In this document: in pieces, positions 1 through 12,730 of the stretch
Layout of the letters: each line of letters begins with the position of its first letter
How positions within the stretch are numbered: position 1 is the first letter of the stretch
Assembly: GCF_034259325.1 (NCBI RefSeq)
Contig: NZ_JAXIVS010000007.1
Span: forward strand, 372,001 to 436,000
From: Hyalangium ruber
GTDB lineage: Bacteria > Myxococcota > Myxococcia > Myxococcales > Myxococcaceae
Length of the DNA stretch: 64,000 nucleotides
Reading direction: 5' to 3'
Position numbers and translations under genes: made by a program
Notes under the pieces: model-generated
What the model was told of the DNA's origin: nothing
Seen by the model: only the letters and a program-made list of their open reading frames with translations
Databases searched by the model: none

Positions 1-102
1 GAAAGGTGCGTACTTCCGTGGCTTTTGTCATGGTTGAAACCTTGCAGCTACACTATGAGCCCCCGCCTGGGTACTCCCCAGACACAGGAGTCGTGTAACT
101 CA

Positions 103-4725
<4,623 letters not shown>

Positions 4726-4733
4726 GAAGCGCA

Positions 4734-4788
4734 GGAGGGACGGCTGTTAACGGGCCACTGTCTTTGGCCAGCTTCCGGCCGTCCCTCC
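4734..4788. terminator. Bidirectional terminator hairpin between convergent genes
   Basis: An 11-base perfect inverted repeat (4734-4744 against 4778-4788) encloses a smaller hairpin with ggcca/tggcc arms. It lies between the stop of the adhesin-OmpA gene and the stop of the convergent gene at 4823, where a shared terminator is expected. There is no clear T-run. Confidence 0.5.
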
Positions 4789-4822
4789 CGCGTCCCTCTC
4801 CAGGAACGCCCAGCAACCCCAC

Positions 4823-5581
4823 TCAGCCCGGAGTCACGCGCCCGCCAATCTCCGGGAAGCGCTCGTAGGCCCGATTGAGCGCGTCCAGGTGGGCGGGGTT
4901 GTCATAATCGAGCGGCGCATCAGTGAGCTTCACAACCCATCCGCCCGCCGGCGTGCGCCGCGCCCGCGTGAGCAGTTCGGCGTCGCGGGCCGGGTCCGGG
5001 AACCCGATGGCCTGCGCGGCAGCAGCAGACCAATAGTTCAACCACCCGAGGAAACAGGGAATCTCAGGCGCGGGGAGGTTTTCTGGAAGATTGAGCATGG
5101 GAAGTCCTCGGGGTGAGCGCTCCGGTCCATGAGGCGAGCGACGAAACTGCTCCGAGACTTCCGCGCCGTAACTATACCGTGACGCATGCCCCCAGAACGC
5201 GCGCGCCCCCTCCGCCATGGCCTCGAGCATGGCCGCCGCTGCCGAGATAACAGCCTCGTCTAGTGGCAACTTCGCATGAACGTCGAGTTGCGGCTGACCG
5301 CCTGGGCTGAGGAGTGCTGGACTCTGTCTCCCCGAAACCGTCACAGGGTAACTCTCGTCCCCGTTGCACAGAAGAGGGATTCTCCCGTCCTTAATCCTTT
5401 CTGTGAGCCACGCGTCGCGCTGCGGCAAGGCGATGGGGCGCCCGCTTTCGGAGATCCTCCACGCTAGGCGCAAACCGGGAAGGGCCCTTTCCATCCCATG
5501 GATGACATCGAGCGCGCGGCCGTCTTTGCCCACGAGCGCAGGCGCGTAGACGATGAAGACGAGAACTCTAGGTATGGTCAT
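4823..5581 (-). CDS. DUF5953-family protein, probable immunity partner (copy 1)
   Basis: A 252-residue soluble protein of the myxobacterial family I know as DUF5953. I start it at the ATG at 5581, which overlaps the stop of the upstream toxin candidate (ATGA); this gives exactly the length of the second copy at 20853-21611. The two copies share long blocks, for example the N-terminal VYAPALVG, the HGMERALPGLRL stretch, and the C-terminal RFPEIGGRVT. No signal peptide or catalytic motif is visible. The invariant pairing with a DUF6310-type lipoprotein, the overlapping stop/start and the cytoplasmic nature suggest that it neutralises the nuclease-like domain of its neighbour. The family call is fairly firm; the immunity role is inferred. 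Confidence 0.8.
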   Translation of the reverse strand: MTIPRVLVFIVYAPALVGKDGRALDVIHGMERALPGLRLAWRISESGRPIALPQRDAWLTERIKDGRIPLLCNGDESYPVTVSGRQSPALLSPGGQPQLDVHAKLPLDEAVISAAAAMLEAMAEGARAFWGHASRYSYGAEVSEQFRRSPHGPERSPRGLPMLNLPENLPAPEIPCFLGWLNYWSAAAAQAIGFPDPARDAELLTRARRTPAGGWVVKLTDAPLDYDNPAHLDALNRAYERFPEIGGRVTPG

Positions 5582-6495
5582 CGTGTGCATCCCGTGACAA
5601 CGACATGGAGGGTGGGAATCCGGGCGATCAGCGCGAGTCTGTGCGCTTGCGTGCTCACCCCAACGACGAAGTCGTATCCACAGGCCCGCGAAGCGGCGAG
5701 TTCCTTGGTCAATTGCTCCACCTCCTTCTCAATCTCCCGCTCCTGGATAAAGTCAGGGTAGGTGTCAAATCGGTGGGTCTTGATCTCCCACAACACACGT
5801 ACGCCGACTTGCAGCGCATCGAAGCGCTCACCGCCCACGAATACGTCCATGCCGGGATAACGGTTGGGCGGAAACTTATCGGCGCACTCGTTATGCGGGA
5901 CATCTTCGCCCGCGTGCCGCACCGGGATGGGCTCGCACGACGGACGGCGCGGCGTGGTTTCTGGCGGTGGGGGGAAGATGTCTCCGGTGCTCGACCCCTT
6001 TGGCTTTGGCGTTCGGTCCGCTAACGGTTCCTGAGCGGGCTGCGTTTGAGCCTTGGGCTTCGCGCGCTCGCGGGATGCGTTCCGTTGATACGCATCAATC
6101 CCCTCCTGGATGGCGGCTGCTACCACCACCGCGCCAATAACAATCACTGCACCGACAACGAGCTCGGGTGCCGCGAAAACACAGAGGGCCACGACTGCGG
6201 GAGCGGCTGCATCCGCGTAGGCGACAGCGCATCTTTTGGTGACATCCCTCAACCTGACCCTGTCGCGATCGAGAGCATGAAAGCACCGCCCCGCAAGGAT
6301 CGGCCACTCGTTGGAGGCTTCCCGCACCACGCATTTCCCATCATCCGTCCACGGGTACTGCGCCGCTCGCTGAAGGTTGGCGAATCTCGGACTCTGGGGA
6401 CTCGGGTCCCCCATCTCTCCCGGGCTCGGATCCATCGTAGCGCAGGCCGAGAGCAGGAGCAGGAGCAGGGGGGCGCTGCAAGTTCGCGCACGCAT
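5578..6495 (-). CDS. DUF6310-type lipoprotein with PD-(D/E)XK-like C-terminus, SitA-like toxin candidate
   Basis: A 305-residue lipoprotein. The ATG at 6495 is preceded by a gaaagaacgtgg stretch that matches the ribosome-binding region of the second copy. A signal peptide ends in a lipobox with Cys18. A long hydrophobic segment (about 98-129) is followed by a Pro/Lys-rich linker and a conserved C-terminal domain from about 185. That domain has Asp217, Asp226 and a WEIKTH motif (Glu237, Lys239), the Asp...Glu-x-Lys pattern of PD-(D/E)XK nucleases. Lipid anchor, central hydrophobic segment and variable C-terminal toxin is the plan of SitA toxins, which are transferred between myxobacteria by TraA/TraB outer-membrane exchange. 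The partner gene downstream overlaps by 4 bases. The architecture is seen; toxin activity is inferred. Confidence 0.75.
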   Translation of the reverse strand: MRARTCSAPLLLLLLSACATMDPSPGEMGDPSPQSPRFANLQRAAQYPWTDDGKCVVREASNEWPILAGRCFHALDRDRVRLRDVTKRCAVAYADAAAPAVVALCVFAAPELVVGAVIVIGAVVVAAAIQEGIDAYQRNASRERAKPKAQTQPAQEPLADRTPKPKGSSTGDIFPPPPETTPRRPSCEPIPVRHAGEDVPHNECADKFPPNRYPGMDVFVGGERFDALQVGVRVLWEIKTHRFDTYPDFIQEREIEKEVEQLTKELAASRACGYDFVVGVSTQAHRLALIARIPTLHVVVTGCTR

Positions 6496-6875
6496 GGCCA
6501 CGTTCTTTCAATCAAGCAATGTGCTGCGGGTCACGGCTCCGGTTCTCCGCTGGAGCATATCAGCACGTCCCACAGCGAGAGCCGATGGAGGAGCGCGCGT
6601 CCGACAGCGCCAGTTCGGGCAGGTGGCGCGCTCCAGGACGGCAGCCATGGTCGCCGCGTCCTGCTCGGCCCCGGTGGCGTGCGTCGAACGGCTCGTTGTG
6701 TTCGAGGTGCCGCTGGCCGAGGTGGACAAGCTCACCGAGGCGGTAATGGACGGTGTCCCGCCGCTCCGGGATGTACAGTAGTGACAAAGGCAGTTGAGTG
6801 ACATGGGAGAACCGCACGGGTGAAGTCCCGCGCGTGCGGCTCTCGCTGCTGGCTTGAGCTCTCTCTGTACCTGGT
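6496..6875. other. Intergenic region, possible gene scrap
   Basis: About 380 bases between two minus-strand genes. A plus-strand frame ending near 6781 gives a plausible protein C-terminus (VPLAEVDKLTEAVMDG followed by a short tail), which may be the remains of a gene, but it has no convincing start or ribosome-binding site. No RNA gene or clear repeat is visible. Confidence 0.35.
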
Positions 6876-9800
6876 TCAGTCGGGCTCTTTCAGCCAAGGC
6901 CCCAACCCCTCAAAGATTCGTCGCCCGAGGAAGTTCTTGTCGAACTTGTCTTCGCGCTCCTTCATGGCACGGCGCAGATTGGAGCGGTTGAGGTGGGCGT
7001 GGACCATCTTCAGCCTGAAAAAGTCGTCGTTCCCGTTGCCCGGGAGCATGCTTTGGTTGAGCCAGTTCCATGCCCGACGATCCGCCGAACGCAGGAACAG
7101 AACCCACGCTGCGTAGCTCTCCTCATGGCTTCGAGCCGCCCGGTAGGTGCGCCACCAATGGTCCGCGCAAGCCTCGGTGTAGCGCGATCGAGCGGACTTG
7201 CGTCGCAACTCTTCGTGGCTGGTTCGGATCTCGCCGTCCGGCCAAGCATCGCTCACGGGCAGGCTGTTGCCCGTTCTGAAGCCGTCGAGAACGACGCCCC
7301 TTTTTCGTCGCCAGGCCAGAAGCGACGCCTTGTCCGCTTCGATGGCGCGGGCAAGCCATCCCGTCTTGCCATTGAGAGTGGCAGCAAGCGCGACCTCCAG
7401 CAGGCCTTTGTCTGTGTGGCAGCAACGAAGATCGAGTAGTTCCGCGCGAAGTGCATCGACTTCCGCCGTGTCAGGCGCTCTAAAGGGGATGTGGATGAGT
7501 TCGTCCACCCGGGCGAGGCCAATGTAGCGGGTCTCAAGGGTTTCTCGCAGGCTTCGCCACAAAGCTGCGCCAGCATGAGCATCGTGCTCCAGCAGCGCTT
7601 CACACAGAGCAAGGTATGCGGTCTCGGCGAGACCGACCCGACGCTTGAAGTCGCTGGTAGGCCCGCTCATGCCTTCCAGCCATAGCTCCACCAAGTCTGG
7701 TGCATGCCGGAGGACTGGCGCAAAGTCCTTGGCTTCGATGTTCGCCAGGAGAAGGCTTGCCCCCGAGCGCTGGGCCGCGTGAATGAGCTCGACCGCTATG
7801 TCACGAGCGCGTTTGTACACCTTGGCCTGGGCCTCGCCAGTGAAGGCCCTATGCAACTCAGTTGGCCCCGGTGTCACAGAGAACCTGAGCAGTCCGGAGT
7901 CCTCATCTGTCCGGTCTACGGTCAGAGGCGGGTCCACATCCGGGGCGTGGCCTTTCTCAGCTGCGAGGAAGCTACTGGCGATGTCGATGGCGAGACGGAT
8001 CTCCGCCGGATCGCCTCCTCGCTGCCGCGCTGCCTCCAGAAGGCGCCACGGAGCCAGTCGCGGTGCGACCTGCTCGAAGGGCAGAGCCCCCGCGGCTGCG
8101 ATCAGCGCGCCAGAACCGTAGTGGTTGATCCAGTGCTCCGCCTCTGCGGACCAGTGCCAGTTCAGTGCAAGCAATGCACGCCCGAACCGCGTCGCGTCCG
8201 CTCCTGCGAGTGCTCGGTACGCGAAGCGGCGAAGATTCTCGTCGGAGCCTTCGGCAACGTTCATAAGCCAGGAACAGGCGGCTTCGCTGAGCGCAATCTC
8301 GTGTTGAGACAACAGGATGAGGAGGGTGCGCTGCTGTGCCGCTGAGCCGGTGCCGAAGCGGGCAATCAACGTGTCAACGTCAGCTGGCTCAGGCTTTCTC
8401 AGGATGACGCCAAGATCCACAAGGATGTTCTTGAGATCTGCCTCAATAAGTGTCTTCAGTTGAATCAGCGCATCCCGCTCATGCAACTCCAACATGAGTA
8501 GATGGTTGGCAGCGAAGAGTTCGTTGCCCTCTTCCCTTTCGGGGCTACTGAGTCTCAAGGCTCGGGCCGCCGCCCCCTCCCTCTCCTGGGCGAGTACAAG
8601 ATGCGCGGTACTCTGGATGGCAGCCCCATATCGGGAAGAGGGAGGGCAAGTGGCTAGATTCTGCAACTTCCGGCGCAGGAGGTCAGCCAAGAGGTCGGGA
8701 GCACACCGTGCCAACGCTGGCTCCAGTTCCTCGAAATCGTGTTCCTCGACCGTGTAGTGGCGCTGACGGTAGAGCTTGTCGACGTCGATGGAGGCCGCAG
8801 CTGCACGGACCTCATCGACGAAGGCGGCCGGTGGCGCGAATGCTGGGTCAAGCCACAAATCGCGCGTCCGTTGGATTCGTGCGCGGGGCCCCACGCCGGT
8901 GTCGTTCAGTACGTTCTCGACATGGCGCCGCTCCAGCGGGAAGAAGCTCCTGCTTGGATGCGGTAGGTAGTCCCTCTCGTATTGAAGGCTGCGATCCAGG
9001 CCCGGATCGATCGCGACCGCTGCCGTTTCGTCTGCTTCCTCGCCGGTCAACCACAGCAGCAGTGCTGCCGCGCGAGAGGGGAGTGCCGGATTCACCAGTG
9101 CTTCCGGTGTGCGCGCTCTCACTGCAACCGAAAGTGCCCGCAGCGCGTTCGTCGTTTCCGCTGGATCGACTTCGTTGAGAAGGCAGAGCCAATTCAGCCC
9201 ATCCCAACTCTGGTTGCGTCCGCCGGCAGCCATGGCGATAGCAGCAGTCTCGAATACAACAGCGGCAGGGGTGAGGGGGAATCCTTCCAGAAGAGATGGC
9301 GCCGTCTGTCCCAGAATGCCATCGTCCCGATCCACGAACTCAAGTTCCCGTCCAAGCACCTTCAGCGATCCAGAGGCATCCACTCCCACCCGCGTGAGAA
9401 ACCGTCGCGATCGCTGTCGGTCGGCGTCCTCAAACTGAGGGTCAAGAGCCTCGACGTCGCGCGAGACGATGCTAAACCAGCGGCAAACTCTCTCCACGAT
9501 GACGGAGAGGACGGAGGCGTTCGACCGAGGGATCGAGCGCAGGGCATTCACCGCCCAGAGGCGGGCGGACGCGTGGGTATGCTCGCGCGACTGCTCGATG
9601 GCGTCGAGCAGTGCTTCAGGCAGGCTCGTCGCCAGTCCCGACAGCTCACGTCGGTGCGCCTCGGTTACGTTCTGCGTCTGCAGCCAAGCAGTCACCAGCA
9701 CGCCAGCCACGGGGGTGGCCGTGGGCCCACCCCGTTCGACGAGAATGGACACCGCCGCGCGGAGAATCTCCGCACGCTCGTCGAGCCCGGTGATGGGATC

Positions 9801-11522
9801 CAGCCATTGAGTCAGTGCAGTCTCGACGGTGGCGAATGTCGTCGGGAGTGCGGCGTCCAACTGCGAGAGCAGGGCGGCGCCCAGCGCGTGGGACACGACA
9901 GCAGGCTTGAGCTGAAGCTTGCCAGCCGACCCGGAAGTGGTGAACTGACCATCAATGATGTCGCTCAGTCTCGCGAACACTTCGCGGTCGGTCAGATCCG
10001 GCCTCGTGGTGGTCTCCCCCAGCGTCCTCAATGAGAAATCCCGGACGCCGTCACGGTAGTGACACGCTATCTCCTGCAGCCAAGCTCTCCAATCGTCCTC
10101 GCTGAACGATTTCCCAGCACGGTCTCCAAACGTGTCCCGGCCATACTCCCAGAGAACGCGGTGGACGGTGACCTGGCCTGCCTCCACCAAGCGCTCACGG
10201 AACCTGATCACCAATTTGAACAAGCGCGGTGTGCGCGACAGTGCAATCAGGTCCGGGGGGAGGTCGCCTTGTTTCAACCCTTCGAAGGCCAGCATCTGAT
10301 CGAGCTCGCCACCCGGGGAGACGTCGTAGGGGTCGACCTGGACGAACACCGCAGGCGCGATGAGGCCGCGCAATCGCTGGAGGCGATTATCCAGATGGTG
10401 ATTGCGCGTGCTGAGGATGACCCGGATGCGCCCTTCGAAAGTCTCTGCTTGGAACCCCTTCAATATCTGAAGCCAGGGAACGGACGGTTCCTGGTTCATG
10501 CCATCGAAGAGGACCGTCAGGACAGGTCCTTCATCGCCTGGCCGCTTGAGCAACTTCTCAAGGCGCCGAAGCCAGTGATCACGGTCACGGACCTGGGCCA
10601 GTTCATGAAGACGGTCTGCGAGGAATCGCTTGATCGCTGTTTCCGAACTGCCGGTGAACTCCACCGCCGTTGAAGAGGGCACGATGAGGATGATTGGCTG
10701 CTCGTCCTTGTGGTCCACCAGCCAATCGAGCGTTGCCCAGGTTTTACCGACACCTTCGTACCCCACGACTGCGACCGGTGCATCTCTTTGGGCTGCGTCC
10801 CTCCACCACGTGGTCAGTCCATCGTGGGCGGCATCCCGCCGAACCTTCCGGTCTTGTGCCCCACCGGCTGCGTTCTGGCCGAGGGCGGCATTGGAGGCTT
10901 TCGGAGAGTTCCAGATCTTCTCCAGTCTCGTAAGGGATTCCGCCCTCAGCGCATTGAACCCCAAGCTCCATGATTGGAAGTCACGGCGGAGCCGGTCCAG
11001 GGCCTCGGTCGAAACGGGCTGTAAGGCTCGGGCATGCACTCCTGCCTCGGCGGAGAATTCAGCTGCGACGAGGTTGGGAGCGGACGCACAGAGTGCGGCG
11101 AGCGAGGCAAGCTCCGCAGGCTTCCAGTCCAAGATGAGGACGGGAACGCCAATCAACTCGCCTTTCTGAACGAGGCTCTGTTCAATCTGCTCTGGAACTT
11201 CGCGCGTGGCGACGAGGATCCAGGCTTCGAGCGCTGCGTCGCGGGCGAGTGCGTGATCCAGTTCGCCCAGGAGTTCACGCTCGCTGAAGGAGGTGGTGGC
11301 ACTGTACTTCTTGCACTCGAGTCGCAGCCGGCGACCTTGTCGCCCAGCGGGCCCGGCGTCACCGCCATGCTGGAAGCCGGACTGTGCGACGGCGACCGTG
11401 ACGCCGAGCAGTTGGCCGACCAGCGCGGCGGCCAAGCGCTCAAGCTTTGAGGCATCGCTCTCTGCGTGAAGCGCAGCCTTCAGCTTCCTCTCGTTGTCCC
11501 GATCTGTTGCGGTCAGCATCAT
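6876..11522 (-). CDS. Nuclease-STAND NTPase, Avs-like defence candidate
   Basis: A 1548-residue multidomain protein. Residues about 25-135 form a restriction-endonuclease-like domain, with GGD (Asp55) and a strand carrying ECKKY (Glu69, Lys71), as in Mrr/Cap4-type effectors. A P-loop NTPase follows: Walker A GYEGVGKT at 254-261 and Walker B LTVLFD ending at Asp340. The remaining ~1000 residues are helical and repeat-like, fitting a sensor region. Nuclease, STAND ATPase and a long C-terminal sensor in one gene is the plan of Avs-type anti-phage proteins, in which the sensor binds a phage protein and the complex activates DNA cleavage. It stands alone, with a perfect palindrome just upstream. 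I cannot assign it to a numbered Avs type. The domain order is well supported; the defence role is inferred from architecture and from neighbouring toxin genes. Confidence 0.85.
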   Translation of the reverse strand: MMLTATDRDNERKLKAALHAESDASKLERLAAALVGQLLGVTVAVAQSGFQHGGDAGPAGRQGRRLRLECKKYSATTSFSERELLGELDHALARDAALEAWILVATREVPEQIEQSLVQKGELIGVPVLILDWKPAELASLAALCASAPNLVAAEFSAEAGVHARALQPVSTEALDRLRRDFQSWSLGFNALRAESLTRLEKIWNSPKASNAALGQNAAGGAQDRKVRRDAAHDGLTTWWRDAAQRDAPVAVVGYEGVGKTWATLDWLVDHKDEQPIILIVPSSTAVEFTGSSETAIKRFLADRLHELAQVRDRDHWLRRLEKLLKRPGDEGPVLTVLFDGMNQEPSVPWLQILKGFQAETFEGRIRVILSTRNHHLDNRLQRLRGLIAPAVFVQVDPYDVSPGGELDQMLAFEGLKQGDLPPDLIALSRTPRLFKLVIRFRERLVEAGQVTVHRVLWEYGRDTFGDRAGKSFSEDDWRAWLQEIACHYRDGVRDFSLRTLGETTTRPDLTDREVFARLSDIIDGQFTTSGSAGKLQLKPAVVSHALGAALLSQLDAALPTTFATVETALTQWLDPITGLDERAEILRAAVSILVERGGPTATPVAGVLVTAWLQTQNVTEAHRRELSGLATSLPEALLDAIEQSREHTHASARLWAVNALRSIPRSNASVLSVIVERVCRWFSIVSRDVEALDPQFEDADRQRSRRFLTRVGVDASGSLKVLGRELEFVDRDDGILGQTAPSLLEGFPLTPAAVVFETAAIAMAAGGRNQSWDGLNWLCLLNEVDPAETTNALRALSVAVRARTPEALVNPALPSRAAALLLWLTGEEADETAAVAIDPGLDRSLQYERDYLPHPSRSFFPLERRHVENVLNDTGVGPRARIQRTRDLWLDPAFAPPAAFVDEVRAAAASIDVDKLYRQRHYTVEEHDFEELEPALARCAPDLLADLLRRKLQNLATCPPSSRYGAAIQSTAHLVLAQEREGAAARALRLSSPEREEGNELFAANHLLMLELHERDALIQLKTLIEADLKNILVDLGVILRKPEPADVDTLIARFGTGSAAQQRTLLILLSQHEIALSEAACSWLMNVAEGSDENLRRFAYRALAGADATRFGRALLALNWHWSAEAEHWINHYGSGALIAAAGALPFEQVAPRLAPWRLLEAARQRGGDPAEIRLAIDIASSFLAAEKGHAPDVDPPLTVDRTDEDSGLLRFSVTPGPTELHRAFTGEAQAKVYKRARDIAVELIHAAQRSGASLLLANIEAKDFAPVLRHAPDLVELWLEGMSGPTSDFKRRVGLAETAYLALCEALLEHDAHAGAALWRSLRETLETRYIGLARVDELIHIPFRAPDTAEVDALRAELLDLRCCHTDKGLLEVALAATLNGKTGWLARAIEADKASLLAWRRKRGVVLDGFRTGNSLPVSDAWPDGEIRTSHEELRRKSARSRYTEACADHWWRTYRAARSHEESYAAWVLFLRSADRRAWNWLNQSMLPGNGNDDFFRLKMVHAHLNRSNLRRAMKEREDKFDKNFLGRRIFEGLGPWLKEPD

Positions 11523-11567
11523 GAGTTCGGCTACGAGAGTAGCGTGCTTTTGCGTGTCACCGAACCA

Positions 11568-11609
11568 CTCTGGTTCAGCTGACTGAACGGTCGGTCAGCT
11601 GAACCAGAG
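11568..11609. promoter_or_regulatory. Perfect 16-base inverted repeat upstream of the STAND gene
   Basis: The arm ctctggttcagctgac (11568-11583) is repeated exactly as its reverse complement at 11594-11609, with a 10-base spacer. It lies 46 bases upstream of the STAND gene start and 19 bases beyond the stop of the reductase gene, both on the minus strand. It could be a terminator of the reductase gene, an operator for the STAND gene, or both. There is no T-run on either side. Confidence 0.6.
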
Positions 11610-11627
11610 ACCGCGTGCGAGTCCCCC

Positions 11628-12158
11628 CTAAGCGGGAACGTACGCCAACCTGATCACGTCCTCGTCCATTCGCTGGCTGGATTTGAGGTGGAGTGGCGGC
11701 CGAGGGCCGGCGAAGAAGGGCTTGCCGGAACCAAGCACGACGGGGTGCAGGTAGACGCGATACTCATCAATGAGACCGAGGTCCGTCAGGCTTCGCGCCA
11801 GGTCCGGGCCTGCAACGTCAATCTCTCCCTCGAGCTCTGCCTTCAGCCGGCGGACCGTCGCCTCGAGGTCGTTCGCGACAAGGGTGGCGTTGGGGCCGAC
11901 GGACTTCAGCGTGCGTGACACGACCCACTTCGGTTGGCTCCGCCAAGCCGTTGCGAAGTCGCGTTCCGCCGCGTCCCACTCAGGATGATCCTCGTCCCAA
12001 TAACGCATCACCTCGTACATGCGGCGACCGTACACACTGCCAGCCAGACCGCGAACCTGCTCGATGAAATGGCGAAAGAGGACGGGGCTTGGCGCAAACG
12101 CCATGTGGTCGACGTAGCCGTCCAACGACTGGTTCATTCCGAAGACGAGTCGCGCCAT
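11628..12158 (-). CDS. Dihydrofolate reductase-family protein (RibD C-terminal-like)
   Basis: A 176-residue cytoplasmic protein of the RibD C-terminal/dihydrofolate reductase fold. Family marks visible are the N-terminal FGMNQSLDGYV, YGRRMYEVM in the middle, the GPDLARSL loop that contacts the cofactor, and a PVVLGSGKPFF stretch near the end. Such stand-alone proteins are thought to be NAD(P)H-dependent reductases of unknown substrate and are common in soil bacteria. The length is normal for the family. It is a single gene, with the nuclease-STAND gene downstream on the same strand beyond a perfect inverted repeat. The fold is well supported; no pathway can be named. Confidence 0.9.
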   Translation of the reverse strand: MARLVFGMNQSLDGYVDHMAFAPSPVLFRHFIEQVRGLAGSVYGRRMYEVMRYWDEDHPEWDAAERDFATAWRSQPKWVVSRTLKSVGPNATLVANDLEATVRRLKAELEGEIDVAGPDLARSLTDLGLIDEYRVYLHPVVLGSGKPFFAGPRPPLHLKSSQRMDEDVIRLAYVPA

Positions 12159-12374
12159 CTCAAGGAATCTCCCCTCCTGGGTACTCTACGATGAGCCAGA
12201 CACTCGGTCCACGCCGAGCCCCACGGGGGCGCTCTTGCAGCGGAGCAGAACAGAACCGCGGCCATCTCGAAGGAGCTTTCAACACTGGGCTGAGGGTGCT
12301 CCTTGAGCATTCAAGCCCGAACGAAGTGCCACAACACCCAGACGAACCCGGCCTCGAGGTGATATAGGAGCCCC

Positions 12375-12683
12375 GTGCTGCGGATCTGGCTCTGCCTCTT
12401 CACCTTGCTCTTCGCCCCGGTTGGCGGCTTCGGCTTCATGCCCGCCGTGTCCTCCGGCGGCGTGTGCATGCAGAGCTGCCCGGACGATGATGAGCAGGGT
12501 CAGTGCGCTCTCGACTGCACCGACTGCACCTGTTGCTCCCATGTACGCCCGGTCGTGCTCGCCCGCACCAACACCGTCATCCCGAGCCCTCCCGAGCCCG
12601 ACTCCACCGAGCATGACGAGCAGCAACCTCCGTCCGCCGACGCGGGCGACATCCTGCACGTCCCCATAGCCCACCTCGCGTAA
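12375..12683 (+). CDS. Small Cys-rich secreted protein leading the metal-efflux operon
   Basis: A 102-residue protein starting at a GTG (12375) with AGGAG four bases upstream. A hydrophobic signal segment (residues 1-20) is followed by a cysteine cluster (CMQSC and a CTDCTCC stretch at about 31-54) and a Pro/Asp/Glu-rich tail. The cysteines suggest metal binding in the periplasm, but no known family is recognised. It is 47 bases upstream of the TolC-like gene and in the same direction, so it is probably the first gene of the efflux operon. Function unknown; a metal-sensing or buffering role is a guess from position and cysteine content. Confidence 0.65.
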   Translation: MLRIWLCLFTLLFAPVGGFGFMPAVSSGGVCMQSCPDDDEQGQCALDCTDCTCCSHVRPVVLARTNTVIPSPPEPDSTEHDEQQPPSADAGDILHVPIAHLA

Positions 12684-12730
12684 GGCCACTGGTTCGCCGT
12701 CCTGTCCCTTGAGGCTGCACCGGGAGAGGT

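Noticed and set aside
6377-6781. A plus-strand frame of 134 codons overlapping the toxin gene start
   Set aside because: It overlaps the well-supported lipoprotein gene on the other strand and has no start signal; at most its end is a gene scrap.
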